Source: Thermoanaerobaculales bacterium (GTDB lineage: Bacteria > Acidobacteriota > Thermoanaerobaculia > Thermoanaerobaculales > Sulfomarinibacteraceae). From it: a stretch of 64,000 bases of DNA. Location of the stretch: positions 1-64,000 of the forward strand of contig JALOLD010000012.1 in assembly GCA_025456145.1 (NCBI GenBank), given 5' to 3'. Positions 45,360-54,285 of the stretch are shown one piece after another. The notes under the pieces are model-generated. The model had not been told where the DNA came from. It saw nothing but the letters and a program-made list of their open reading frames with translations, and did not search any database. The translations under genes were made by a program, and so were the position numbers. Position 1 is the stretch's first letter. Each line of letters begins with the position of its first letter.

Positions 45360-46148
45360 GTGCCTGACCCATCGACCGTCCGTCTCTACAGCTGGAACGT
45401 CAACGGGCTGCGGGCCTGCGGCCGCAAGGGCTTCGGCGAGTGGCTCGCCACCGAGCGGCCCGACGTGCTCGGCCTGCAGGAAACCCGCGCGCTGCCCGAG
45501 CAGCTCGAGAGCGAGCTGCACCAGCCCGAGGGCTACCGGACGTGGTTTCACCCGGCCGAAAAGAAGGGCTACTCGGGGGTCGCGCTCTTCTCGCTTCTCG
45601 AGCCCGCGGCGGTGACGCTCGGGGGCCTCGGCGAGGACCGCTTCGACTCCGAGGGCCGGCTGATCATCGCCGACTACGGCTCGTTCCTGCTCTACACCGG
45701 CTACTTCCCCAACGGCGGCGCCGACCTCGGCCGGGTCCCCTACAAGCTCGAGTTCTCCGAGGCGGTGCTCCAGCACGCCGAGGCGCAGCGGGCCGCCGGC
45801 CGGTCGATCGTCATCTGCGGCGATATCAACACCGCCCACGCCGAGATCGACCTCGCCAACCCGGCGTCGAACCGCAAGAACACCGGCTTCCTGCCCGAGG
45901 AGCGGGCCTGGATCAGCCGCCTTCTCGACCACGGCTACATCGACGTCTTCCGCCACCGCAACCCCGAGCTCGCCGGCGCCTACACCTGGTGGTCGAACCG
46001 GCCGGGCGTGCGCGAGCGCAACGTCGGCTGGCGGATCGACGTCTTCTACATCTCGCCCGATCTCCTCGACCGGGTGATCGACGCCCGGATCCACCCCGAG
46101 GTCCCCGGCTCCGACCACTGCCCGATCTCCCTCGAGCTGGTGCGATGA
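45360..46148 (+). CDS. xthA: exodeoxyribonuclease III
   Basis: 262 residues, AP endonuclease/exonuclease family. The active-site residues are visible in SWNVNGLRA, GLQETR, GDINTAH, RIDVFYIS and GSDHCPISLEL. It cuts the backbone at abasic sites and degrades 3' ends in base excision repair. It starts at GTG beside the HAD stop and overlaps the next gene by 4 nt. Fpg, another base-excision enzyme, lies one gene downstream, a sensible functional grouping. Confidence 0.95.
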   Translation: MPDPSTVRLYSWNVNGLRACGRKGFGEWLATERPDVLGLQETRALPEQLESELHQPEGYRTWFHPAEKKGYSGVALFSLLEPAAVTLGGLGEDRFDSEGRLIIADYGSFLLYTGYFPNGGADLGRVPYKLEFSEAVLQHAEAQRAAGRSIVICGDINTAHAEIDLANPASNRKNTGFLPEERAWISRLLDHGYIDVFRHRNPELAGAYTWWSNRPGVRERNVGWRIDVFYISPDLLDRVIDARIHPEVPGSDHCPISLELVR

Positions 46149-46591
46149 GCGGCAACCCGGGTCACTGGCGCCGGCTCGAGCGGATGTACCTCACCGCGGC
46201 CGCGATCAACGAGTACTTCCGACCCCAGGTCGAGATCGGCGAGGGCGCGGCCGAGATCCGCATCGCGGTCCGCCCCGACTTCTTCCACGCCGCGGGCGCG
46301 GTCCATGGCGCGGTGTACTTCAAAGCGCTGGACGACGCGGCGTTCTTCGCCGCCAGCTCGGTCGTCGAAGACGTCTTCGTGCGCACCACGAGCTTCAACA
46401 TCCACCTGCTCCGCCCAGTCCAGGAGGGCGCCCTCATCGCCCGAGGGGCCCTGGTCAGCGCGACCAGAAACCTGCTCATCGCCGACGCCGAGCTTCGGGA
46501 CGACCGGGGTCACCTCGTCGGCCGGGGCACCGGCTCGTTCATGAGGAGCCGGATCCGGCTCGAGGACATCCCCGGCTATTCGGAGGAGTGA
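46145..46591 (+). CDS. PaaI-like hotdog thioesterase
   Basis: 148 residues with a single hotdog fold. The conserved AVHGAVYFKALDDAAFFAA helix (Asp/Glu catalytic region of PaaI/YigI-type thioesterases) and TTSFNIHLLRPV are present. Substrates would be acyl-CoA thioesters. Translation is coupled to xthA through an ATGA overlap. Confidence 0.85.
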   Translation: MSGNPGHWRRLERMYLTAAAINEYFRPQVEIGEGAAEIRIAVRPDFFHAAGAVHGAVYFKALDDAAFFAASSVVEDVFVRTTSFNIHLLRPVQEGALIARGALVSATRNLLIADAELRDDRGHLVGRGTGSFMRSRIRLEDIPGYSEE

Positions 46592-46653
46592 TGGCGTACG
46601 ATCGACGCGACCTCGCATTGCAGCGCGAGGCGACCCCACGGTGAGGCGTCCGA

Positions 46654-47475
46654 GTGCCTGAGCTCCCCGAGGTCGAGACGGTGAGACGGGCCCTCGAGCT
46701 GGGGCTCGCCGGCGCCACGGTGCGCCGGGCGACCGGTCGCCCGGTTCGGATGCGCCGGCCGCTCGACATCGCGCGCCTCGCGGCGGGCCTCGACGGGGCG
46801 CGCGTTTCCGGCGCCCGGCGGCGGGGGAAGTACCTGCTCCTCGACGTCGGCTACCGTGGCTCGCTGATGTTCCACCTCGGGATGTCGGGCCGGCTGCTCC
46901 TCGGCAACGCGGGCGAGCCGCGGCTCGACCACACCCACCTCGTGCTCGAGCTCGGGGACGGCCGCGAGCTGCGCTTCGTCGACCCCCGACGCTTCGGGCT
47001 CGCGGTCTTGCTGGGACCCGGCGACGAGGAGCGCGAGCCGGCGCTCGCCGCGCTCGGGCTCGAGCCCCTCGATCCCGGGATCGAGGAGCTCCTGCCGCCG
47101 CTGCTGCGCGACCGGCGGGCGCCGCTCAAGACGCTGCTGCTCGACCAGCGGCTTATCGCCGGGGTCGGCAACATCTACGCCGCGGAGGCGCTGTGGCGCG
47201 CCGGAGTCCGGCCGACGCGGCACGGCTGCCGGACGTCGACACCGCGGTTGAGGCGGCTCGCGGCCGCCACCCGCTCGGTGCTCGAGGAGGCGGTCGCCCA
47301 GGGTGGCACCACGATCCGCGACTATGTGACGCCCGCCGGCGACTTCGGGTCGTTCGCCGTCGAGCTCCAGGTCTACGGTCGCGCCGGCGAGCCCTGCCAC
47401 CGCTGCGGAGCGGCGCTCCGAGACACCCGCATCGCCGGCCGCGCCACCGTCTGGTGCCCTCGCTGCCAGAGATAG
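46654..47475 (+). CDS. mutM: formamidopyrimidine-DNA glycosylase
   Basis: 273 residues. The N-terminal PELPEVE gives the catalytic Pro and Glu after Met removal. The H2TH region (LLDQRLIAGVGNIYAAEALW) and the C-terminal zinc finger (CHRCG and CPRCQR) are intact. It removes 8-oxoguanine and nicks the DNA. GTG start with GAGG upstream. It ends the repair-flavoured operon, and repeat DNA follows. Confidence 0.96.
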   Translation: MPELPEVETVRRALELGLAGATVRRATGRPVRMRRPLDIARLAAGLDGARVSGARRRGKYLLLDVGYRGSLMFHLGMSGRLLLGNAGEPRLDHTHLVLELGDGRELRFVDPRRFGLAVLLGPGDEEREPALAALGLEPLDPGIEELLPPLLRDRRAPLKTLLLDQRLIAGVGNIYAAEALWRAGVRPTRHGCRTSTPRLRRLAAATRSVLEEAVAQGGTTIRDYVTPAGDFGSFAVELQVYGRAGEPCHRCGAALRDTRIAGRATVWCPRCQR

Positions 47476-47489
47476 CCCGGACCATACCC

Positions 47490-47801
47490 ATCCGGATCGC
47501 TCAGGTTCTGACCGATCCCGATCCCGATCCCGATCCCGATGCGACGTCCGGTAGTCCGTCGCAACCACGAAGACACCAAGACACGAAGGCGAGCACGAAG
47601 GAGCTCGTGACGCGGGCCTCCCGCTCGCAGCTCGGCCATCGACTGGATCGAGATGCCGACGGCCGGGGCGCCCGTGAGTCGGAATCGGGAACGAAAGAAC
47701 CCCCACCCTGACTCAAGGGGATCGGCATGGCCCGGCTCGTGCCTATTCGGATCGCTCGGGTTCTGACCGATCCCGATCCCGTTCCCGATCCCGATGCGAC
47801 G
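47490..47801. repeat. pair of 57-bp direct repeats containing GATCCC hexamers
   Basis: 47490-47546 and 47745-47801 are the same 57-base unit with three differences: a GGATCGCTCRGGTTCTGACC lead, then GATCCC hexamers, then GATGCGACG. Between them lie a TGCGAC/GTCGCA hairpin and a CCACGAAGACACCAAGACAC simple repeat. The 47476-47823 gap has no gene. Confidence 0.75.
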
Positions 47802-47823
47802 ACCCGAAGACCCCCTTCGGCTC

Positions 47824-49611
47824 TCAGACCTTCGGACGACGGGCGGCGCCGCGCGTGCGCTCGGCGAGACCGGCCGGAGGCTCGAGCTTGCCCGCCGCGA
47901 CGTACTCCCGGGTCCAGCCCTTGAGCACCCCGGTCAGCAGCAGGATCGAGATCAGGTTGGGAATCGTCATCAGCCCGAGGGCGAGATCGCCGAAGGCCCA
48001 GACCAGCTCGAGCGAGTAGACCGCGCCGAGGAAGTGGGCGATGCAGAAGGCGATCCGGTAGGGCAGGACCCAGCGCGGGCCGGCCAGGTAGAGGATCGAG
48101 CGGTCGCCATAGTAGGACCAGCTGATCGCGGTCGACAGCCCGAACAGGAAGACCGCGACGGTGACCAGCAGGTGGCCCTGCCCGCCGGCGAACCGGCCGA
48201 GCCCGCGCTGGAAGGCCCAGGCGGTCAGCGGCGACCCGTTCTGCGACGCCCGCCCGCGCAGCACAAGGGCGCCGCTGACCGGCCGGCCGTCGGCCCCCTC
48301 GAGGATCGCCTGGTTGAGGTTGCCTTCGGCCCCGGTCGGGAGCTCGAGGACGCCGTCGAACGGCGTCGGGCTCGACACGACCACGGCGTTGGCGCTGACC
48401 AGGAGCACCGGCTCGTCGACCACCGCGTGGTTGCGGATCAGGCTGAAGCCCTGCGGCCGGCCATCGACGACCGCGAGCCGGCCCGTCGCGAGGTCCGATG
48501 TCGCGACCGTCCCGTTGACCCCGACCTCGGCGCCGGCCGTGACGGCGACGATTGCCGCCTGCTCGTTGACCACGATCTGCTGCTCCTGCTTGTCGGTCCA
48601 GACCCCGGTGATGAGGATGACCAGCCCGGTCATGGTGCAGACGACAAGGGTGTCGATGAACGGTCCGAGCATCGCGACCATGCCCTCGCGGATCGGCTCG
48701 TCGGTCCTCGCGGCGGCGTGGGCGATCGGCGCCGAGCCCTGTCCCGACTCGTTCGAGAAAAGCCCTCGCTTGACCCCCCAGGTGAGCATGAAGACGAAGG
48801 TGCCGCCGGCGAAGCCGCCGATCTGGGCCGCCGGCTGGAAGGCCGAGCTGAAGATCAGCGCGAGGGTCGAGGGCACGTGCTCGATGTTGACCGCCAGCAC
48901 CAGCATCGCGCTGACGATGTAGAACACGCACATGAAGGGGACGAGCTTGGAGGTCACCCGGCCGATCCGGCGGATGCCGCCGAGGATGACGAGCGCCACC
49001 AGGCTCGCCATGACCAGGCCGGTGATCCAGGTCGGCAGGCCGAGGTCCTGGCGGAACTGGTCGGCCACGGTGAAGCTCTGGACCGCGTTGCCCGAGCCGA
49101 AGGACGAGATCACCGCGAAGGCCGCGAAGGCCACCGCCAGCGGCTTCCACGATCTCCCCAGGCCCTTCTCGATCGAGTACATCGGCCCGCCGGCGGCGTT
49201 GCCCCCGGGCAGGATGATCCGGTACTTCATCGCCAGGGTGCACTCGGTGTACTTGAGAGCCATGCCGAACACCGCGGTCACCCACATCCAGAACAGCGCG
49301 CCCGGACCGCCGTAGTGGATCGCGGTGGCGACGCCGGCGATGTTGCCGATCCCGATCGTCGCCGAGAGTGCGGTCGACAGCGCCTGGAAGTGCGACAGGT
49401 CGCCCTCGTGCTCGGGATCGTCGTACTCGCCCCGGATCACCCTGACGCCGTGCCGGAAGTAGCGGACCTGGATCCAGCCGAGCCGGAAGGTCGTGACGAG
49501 CCCGGTTCCGACGAGCAGCACGACGAGCAAGGGCAGCTGCTCGGGCCAACCCCATACGAAGTTGGAGACGGTCACGATCAGGCTGCTGACGGCTTCGTAC
49601 AGTCGGTCCAT
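47824..49611 (-). CDS. sodium:alanine symporter (AGCS family) with periplasmic insert
   Basis: 595 residues with about 11 membrane segments. AGCS signatures are LSHFQALSTALSATIGIGNI and WGVKRGLFSNESGQGSAPIA. Cotransports Na+ with alanine or glycine. About 110 residues (roughly 345-460, TDKQEQQIV to SGALVLRG) are inserted between membrane helices and look beta-rich and extracytoplasmic, making it about 130 residues longer than AlsT. The ATG is preceded by a GGGAGGATC site. Monocistronic. Confidence 0.92.
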   Translation of the reverse strand: MDRLYEAVSSLIVTVSNFVWGWPEQLPLLVVLLVGTGLVTTFRLGWIQVRYFRHGVRVIRGEYDDPEHEGDLSHFQALSTALSATIGIGNIAGVATAIHYGGPGALFWMWVTAVFGMALKYTECTLAMKYRIILPGGNAAGGPMYSIEKGLGRSWKPLAVAFAAFAVISSFGSGNAVQSFTVADQFRQDLGLPTWITGLVMASLVALVILGGIRRIGRVTSKLVPFMCVFYIVSAMLVLAVNIEHVPSTLALIFSSAFQPAAQIGGFAGGTFVFMLTWGVKRGLFSNESGQGSAPIAHAAARTDEPIREGMVAMLGPFIDTLVVCTMTGLVILITGVWTDKQEQQIVVNEQAAIVAVTAGAEVGVNGTVATSDLATGRLAVVDGRPQGFSLIRNHAVVDEPVLLVSANAVVVSSPTPFDGVLELPTGAEGNLNQAILEGADGRPVSGALVLRGRASQNGSPLTAWAFQRGLGRFAGGQGHLLVTVAVFLFGLSTAISWSYYGDRSILYLAGPRWVLPYRIAFCIAHFLGAVYSLELVWAFGDLALGLMTIPNLISILLLTGVLKGWTREYVAAGKLEPPAGLAERTRGAARRPKV

Positions 49612-49698
49612 GATCCTCCCTAGCGCCCGGGCGGCGGTCGAGTCCGATCATGCTACCGGGCGCTCCCGGCATGAGCAAGCGAGCAACCGAGCCGGTGT

Positions 49699-49704
49699 GT
49701 ATAA
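49699..49704 (+). promoter_or_regulatory. -10 box for the DUF2155 lipoprotein
   Basis: TATAAT, 14-20 nt before a GGAGG ribosome site and the start codon. Confidence 0.4.
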
Positions 49705-49724
49705 TCCGCCGCCGGAGGATGAAC

Positions 49725-50294
49725 ATGCGCACTCTCACTCCCTGCCTGATGATCGCCGCCCTCGTCGCCCTCGGATGCGGCGGCGACCCCGAGCCGGATG
49801 CCGGTGCGGCCGGTTCGACCGCCGCGCACGGCGAGATGCCGGCCGACGCGGCCCACGGAATGCCCGACGACGACGTCCACGGCTCGGCGATGGCCGGAGC
49901 GATGGGCGGCCCGATGCACTCGGGCGGCGGGATCAACGCCGAGATCACCCTCGACCCGGCGATCGCCGACGACTGGCGGGCGGTCAGGGTCCGGGTGGTC
50001 GAGCTCTCGACCCTCGCCGAGAGCGTCCACGAGGTCCCGATCGGCGGCTCGGCGGCCCTCGGCGGGAGCGGGCTCACCCTCGAGGTGGTCTCCTTCATCC
50101 CCGACTTCGTGATGAGCGAGGAGGGCATCACCTCGCGCTCGGCCGAGCCCCAGAACCCGGCGGCCCGGGTGGTCATCCGCGAGGCCGGCAAGGACGACTT
50201 CACCGGCTGGCTGTTCGCCGCGATGCCCGAGATCCACCCCTTCCAGCACCCGACCTACGGCGTCGTGCTCGTCGAGGGCATCCCCGCGGGCTGA
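49725..50294 (+). CDS. DUF2155-like lipoprotein
   Basis: 189 residues. The lipoprotein signal LMIAALVALGCGG is followed by an Ala/His/Met-rich spacer (AAHGEMPADAAHGMPDDDVHG). A DUF2155-type domain follows (DWRAVRVRVVELSTLAESVH, EVVSFIPDFVM, GWLFAAMPEIHPFQHPTYGV). The role is unknown; the spacer could bind metal. The ATG at 49725 is preferred over 49719 because it leaves a proper gap after GGAGG. Confidence 0.78.
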   Translation: MRTLTPCLMIAALVALGCGGDPEPDAGAAGSTAAHGEMPADAAHGMPDDDVHGSAMAGAMGGPMHSGGGINAEITLDPAIADDWRAVRVRVVELSTLAESVHEVPIGGSAALGGSGLTLEVVSFIPDFVMSEEGITSRSAEPQNPAARVVIREAGKDDFTGWLFAAMPEIHPFQHPTYGVVLVEGIPAG

Positions 50295-50338
50295 CTGGCT
50301 CGGCCCCCGGCTCTCGGGTCTCCGCCGCCGACCGTGCG

Positions 50339-51979
50339 CTACACCAGCTTGTCGAGGTGGCGCAGCAGGGTCGTCTTGCGCACCCTCTCGACGAAGCGGC
50401 GGGTCGAGGCGAGGGCCCTGAGGTGGGCGTGCTTGGCCATGCCCGCCGTGAACAGGTAGGGCACCGCGGCGCCGATGAACTGCGCGAAGTCCTCGTCGTA
50501 CGGGTAGTGCCAGGGGGCTGCCGGGTCGTCGCCCGGGTCGGTGAACACGTACTTGACGTTGACCATCTCGTGGAGGCCGAAGGGGCCGTGGGCCCGCCCG
50601 ATCCCGCTCTCGCCGAGACCGCCCCAGCTCCCGGTCACCTCGCCGGCGGCGACGATCCCGTGCTCGTTGATGCCGACCACGCCGGCCGCGAGCTCGCGCT
50701 GGAGACGCGCCGCGGTCTCGTGCGAGGCGGTGAAGCCCGACGCAGTCAGGCCGAAGCGTGAGTCGTTGGCCCGCGCGATCGCCTCGTCGAGATCCCGCAC
50801 CCGGATCACCGGCAGGGTCGGACCGAAGGTCTCCTCGTGCATCAGGAGCATCTCGTCGGTGACGTCGACCAGCACGGTCGGCGGGTAGAACCAGCCCGGG
50901 CCGTCCGGGACCGCGCCGCCGCACAGGACCCGGGCGCCCTTGGCCACGGCGTCGGCGACATGGGCGACCACCGTGTCCCGCTGCTCGCTGGTGGTCAGCG
51001 GGCCGAGATCGGTGTCGCGGCGGGTCGGATCGCCGACCTTGAGCTCAGCGGTGAGCTGGACAATCCGCCGGACCAGCCGGTCGTGGATCTCGTCGACCGC
51101 GAACACCCGCTCGACCGAGGCGCAGCTCTGGCCGCTGTTCATGAAGGCGCCCCAGACCAGCGACCTGGCGGTCCGCTCGAGCGGCGCGTCGGCGGCCACC
51201 ACCGCCGCGTCGTTGCCGCCGAGCTCGAGCTGGACCGGGGCGAGCCGGGCGGCGCAACGGCCGGCGACGTGCCGGCCGACCCCGACCGAACCGGTGAAGA
51301 AGACCTTGGCCACCCCGGGGTGGTCGACCAGCGCGTCGGTCACCGAGCCGGGCAGCGCGACGCCGTTGAGCACGCCCTCGGGCAGCCCGGCCCGGCGCGC
51401 CTGGTCGACCAGCGCGAGACCGGTCAGCACGGTCGCCGAGGCCGGCTTGAAGACCACGGTGTTGCCGGCGACCAGGGCCGGAACGATCTCCCACATCGGG
51501 ATCGCCACCGGGTAGTTCCAGGGCGTGATCGCGGCGAGCACGCCGAGCGGGTCGAGGCGGTAGCCGGCGAGCCGCCAGTGGGCGAAGAGCAGCTGCTCGG
51601 GGGCGACCCTCTGGAACGCCAGGTGGCGCTCCGCGTGGCCGGCCCAGTACTCGAGGGTGGCGCAGGCGGGAACGATGTCGACGAGCAGCGCCTCGGAGAT
51701 CGGCTTGCCGTTCTCCGCGGTCGCCAGGGCGGCGACCTCGTCGGCCTCGGCGATCATGATCTCGAGCCACCGCTGGAGGATCGCCGCGCGCCCGGCGACC
51801 GGGGTCGCGGCCCAGCCCGTGAAGGCCCGGCGCGCCGCCTCGACGGCGAGCCCGACGCCGTCGGCGTCGAGCGCCGTCACGGCGCCGACCTCGCGCCCGG
51901 TGGCGGGGTCGAACGAAGTGATCGTCCGCGGGCCTTCGATCTCGCGGTTGCCGATGATGGAGTGTGAGGGGAGCTTCAT
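50339..51979 (-). CDS. aldehyde dehydrogenase
   Basis: 546 residues, NAD(P)+-dependent ALDH superfamily. The catalytic Glu lies in QLELGGND and the catalytic Cys in NSGQSCASVERV. The Rossmann region FTGSVGVGRHVAG and C-terminal EETFGPTLPVIRV are intact. Resembles succinate-semialdehyde or broad-range aldehyde dehydrogenases with an extra 60-residue C-terminal tail. It lacks a ribosome site; TACAAT ends 6 nt before the ATG. Confidence 0.92.
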   Translation of the reverse strand: MKLPSHSIIGNREIEGPRTITSFDPATGREVGAVTALDADGVGLAVEAARRAFTGWAATPVAGRAAILQRWLEIMIAEADEVAALATAENGKPISEALLVDIVPACATLEYWAGHAERHLAFQRVAPEQLLFAHWRLAGYRLDPLGVLAAITPWNYPVAIPMWEIVPALVAGNTVVFKPASATVLTGLALVDQARRAGLPEGVLNGVALPGSVTDALVDHPGVAKVFFTGSVGVGRHVAGRCAARLAPVQLELGGNDAAVVAADAPLERTARSLVWGAFMNSGQSCASVERVFAVDEIHDRLVRRIVQLTAELKVGDPTRRDTDLGPLTTSEQRDTVVAHVADAVAKGARVLCGGAVPDGPGWFYPPTVLVDVTDEMLLMHEETFGPTLPVIRVRDLDEAIARANDSRFGLTASGFTASHETAARLQRELAAGVVGINEHGIVAAGEVTGSWGGLGESGIGRAHGPFGLHEMVNVKYVFTDPGDDPAAPWHYPYDEDFAQFIGAAVPYLFTAGMAKHAHLRALASTRRFVERVRKTTLLRHLDKLV

Positions 51980-51985
51980 CGGCCG

Positions 51986-51991
51986 ATTGTA
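51986..51991 (-). promoter_or_regulatory. -10 box of a likely leaderless promoter
   Basis: TACAAT on the minus strand, 6 nt before the aldehyde dehydrogenase ATG. Confidence 0.5.
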
Positions 51992-52049
51992 GCGAAGCCT
52001 CCGGCGCCCTCGCGTCGGCGTTGAGCCGGCGTCTCGATGCCGACGGCGG

Positions 52050-52874
52050 TCAGCCGATCACCCGCCGGAGCTCGTCGGCCCTCTTCCCGTGCACCACATG
52101 GTCGCGGGTCGTCAGGGCTTCGTCGATCGTCGAGACGATGTCCCGCCGGCCGACCTCAATGGTCCGCTCGAGGGTCGGCCAGTCCATCGTCCAGCGTCCG
52201 GCCGGAAGGTCGCCGCCCGGGGTGACGACGATCAGCCGCTCGGGACGCCGGTGTGCGGCGAGCTCGCGGCGGAGCTCGCCAAAGCCGCTCGGCGAGCAGG
52301 CGGCGATCCAGAGCTCGTCGTAGACGCCCTCGGGGACCATCTCGAGGGGCGTCCGGTTGACCAGGCCTCCGTCCATGAAGCGACGGCCGTCGATCTCGAC
52401 CGCCGCGCGCCATCCGTTGATCCACGGGACGAAACCGGTCGCCCGGAGCATGAGCCCGAAGTGCTCGTCGTCGCGGGCCATCCGGTTGCCAAGCACCTCG
52501 AGCGTGAACCGGGGCAGCGGCAGACCGGGGCTCTCGACCCGCGCCGCCGCAATCCGGACCTCGACGGCCGAGGTCCGCGCCGCCCCGAGATCCATGGTCT
52601 TCAGGGTGATGTTACGGATGAGGTGGTCGACGGTCCGTCGCCGTCCGAAACTCAGGGCGGGGTGAATCGCGACCCGGTAGGGATCGGCCTGCCGCCAGGA
52701 GTCGACGAGCGCCTCGCGGTCGCCGGCGGCGAACCAGGCCGCGGCGATCCCACCCGCCGACACGCCGGTCATGAGCTCGAAGCCGATCCCGGCGTCCTGG
52801 AGCGGGCCCATGAGCCCCGCGTACCACGAGCCCCGGTTGGCTCCGGTCGCCATGAAGAGGGCGCGTCGCGGCAC
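52050..52874 (-). CDS. patatin-like phospholipase
   Basis: 274 residues. The oxyanion-hole loop is GANRGSWYAGL, the nucleophile elbow is GVSAGG (Ser about residue 39) and the catalytic Asp is in FMDGGLVNRTP. Patatins hydrolyse acyl lipids with a Ser-Asp dyad. Starts at GTG, 4 nt after the SDR stop, so the two are co-transcribed; the pair may act on lipids. Confidence 0.88.
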   Translation of the reverse strand: MPRRALFMATGANRGSWYAGLMGPLQDAGIGFELMTGVSAGGIAAAWFAAGDREALVDSWRQADPYRVAIHPALSFGRRRTVDHLIRNITLKTMDLGAARTSAVEVRIAAARVESPGLPLPRFTLEVLGNRMARDDEHFGLMLRATGFVPWINGWRAAVEIDGRRFMDGGLVNRTPLEMVPEGVYDELWIAACSPSGFGELRRELAAHRRPERLIVVTPGGDLPAGRWTMDWPTLERTIEVGRRDIVSTIDEALTTRDHVVHGKRADELRRVIG

Positions 52875-52878
52875 CCGC

Positions 52879-53655
52879 TCAACCCCGGCGGTGGATGTGG
52901 ATCGCCGCCGGCTGCGCGGTCGGCATCAGGATCAGCTCGCGCACGTTGGCGTGGGGAGGGCGGGTGGCGCAGAACAGCACCGCCTCGGCGACATCGCCGG
53001 CCGAGAGGGGCTCGAGCCCGCGGTAGACCGCCCGCGCGCGCTCCTCGTCGCCGTGGAAGCGGACGAGGGAGAACTCGGTCTCGACCATCCCGGGGTCGAC
53101 CGAGCTGACCCTGACCCCGGTGCCGAGGAGGTCGATCCCGAGACAGCGGTTGAGGGCGGCGACGGCGTGCTTGGTGGCGCAGTAGACGTTGCCGCCCGGG
53201 TAGGTCTCGTGCCCGGCGATCGAGCCGATGTTGACGACGTGGCCCGAGCCCCGCTCGACCATCCCGCCGAGGACCGCCCGGGTCACCCAGAGCAGCCCCT
53301 TGAGGTTGGTGTCGATCATCTCCTCCCAGTCGTCGGTCTCGCCCTCGTGGAGCGGCGCGAGGCCGCGCGCGAGCCCGGCGTTGTTGACCAGGATGTCGAT
53401 CGCCGACCACGCCGGCGCGAGACCCCCAACACAGGCCTCTACCGACCGGCGATCCCTGACGTCGAGGCTCGCCGTCGCGACCTCCACTCCCGGCTCCTCG
53501 CGGAGCCGGACCGCCATCGCTTCGAGGCGCTCGAGCCGCCGCGCCGCCAGCAGCAACCGGCAGCCCGCGCCGGCGAAGGCCTCGGCGCAGGCCGCGCCGA
53601 TCCCGCTCGTCGCGCCGGTGACCAGCACCGTCCGTCCCGTCAGATCGACCGTCAT
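52879..53655 (-). CDS. short-chain dehydrogenase/reductase (YdfG-like)
   Basis: 258 residues. The NAD(P) motif is TGATSGIGAACAEAF, with NNAGLARG, the Ser in GSIAGHETYPGG and the Tyr-Lys pair in YCATKHAV. The arginine pair after strand 2 (AARRLERL) favours NADP. Closest to 3-hydroxy-acid/serine dehydrogenases of the YdfG type. The ATG has GGGGAGGGGG just upstream, and a TACAAT box lies at 53691-53696 on the minus strand. Confidence 0.88.
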   Translation of the reverse strand: MTVDLTGRTVLVTGATSGIGAACAEAFAGAGCRLLLAARRLERLEAMAVRLREEPGVEVATASLDVRDRRSVEACVGGLAPAWSAIDILVNNAGLARGLAPLHEGETDDWEEMIDTNLKGLLWVTRAVLGGMVERGSGHVVNIGSIAGHETYPGGNVYCATKHAVAALNRCLGIDLLGTGVRVSSVDPGMVETEFSLVRFHGDEERARAVYRGLEPLSAGDVAEAVLFCATRPPHANVRELILMPTAQPAAIHIHRRG

Positions 53656-53711
53656 CTGCCCCCTCCCCGGATCGTCACTCTCGACGGCCATTGTACGGGG
53701 GACCGAGAAAC

Positions 53712-54209
53712 CCGCGTCCGCGTCCGCGTCCGAGTCCGCGTCCGAGTCCGCGTCCGCGTCCGCGTCCGATGTCAGCGTCAGCGGCAGCGGGAGCGCCCGC
53801 GGCAGCAAACGGAGCGACGACCGAGGTTCTCCCTGAGCACCGCCGCTCACCGGGCGTGCCACGCTCGACATTGTGCTCAGCAACGCGCTCACGACCGCGA
53901 CGCCTCACGCACAATGTCCAGCCTGGCTCCCCCGGGAGGCGCGCCACTGAGCAGGTGCCAAAGCAACGAGGCAGGCCGCCGCTCGCGTCGCCGGCGCGGT
54001 CGCAGCTCTCCCAGTTCGCCACGAGCGACCGTGCCGGCGGCGCGACGCCGGGCCGCGCGGCCGTCCAGGCCGCGCGGACCGGAAGGCCGGTGCTCCTGAG
54101 CACCCGTACGCCTCCCCGGAGCGCCGGCACAGCGGCAACGGCAGCAGATCGGGACCGCTGTCGCTGACGCTGGACCGGGCTCGGACGCGGACGCGGACTC
54201 GGACGCGGG
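53712..54209. repeat. long inverted element with GTCCGC-hexamer arms
   Basis: The left arm (53712-53790) is GCGTCC/GAGTCC hexamers, then GTCAGCGTCAGCGGCAGCGG. The right arm (about 54145-54209) is the reverse complement with some gaps (CGCTGTCGCTGACGCTGG, then GGACGC hexamers). The centre holds nested inverted repeats, for example GACATTGTG near 53869 against CACAATGTC near 53911. No gene is supported in 53656-54246. Confidence 0.75.
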
Positions 54210-54246
54210 ATTGGGCAAGCGAGAGGGGGGGGCGATTGAGTCAACA

Positions 54247-54274
54247 CCGGGCCGCCCCGGCCGGGGCGGCCCGG
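54247..54274 (-). terminator. 28-bp GC palindrome after the sigma-54-dependent gene
   Basis: CCGGGCCGCCCCGG followed by CCGGGGCGGCCCGG is a perfect palindrome 12 nt past the stop of the 252-residue protein gene. It is terminator-like but lacks a U-run. Confidence 0.6.
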
Positions 54275-54285
54275 AGGGCCGGCGT

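Noticed and set aside
53712-53790. CRISPR-like array
   Set aside because: Units are contiguous hexamers without spacers.
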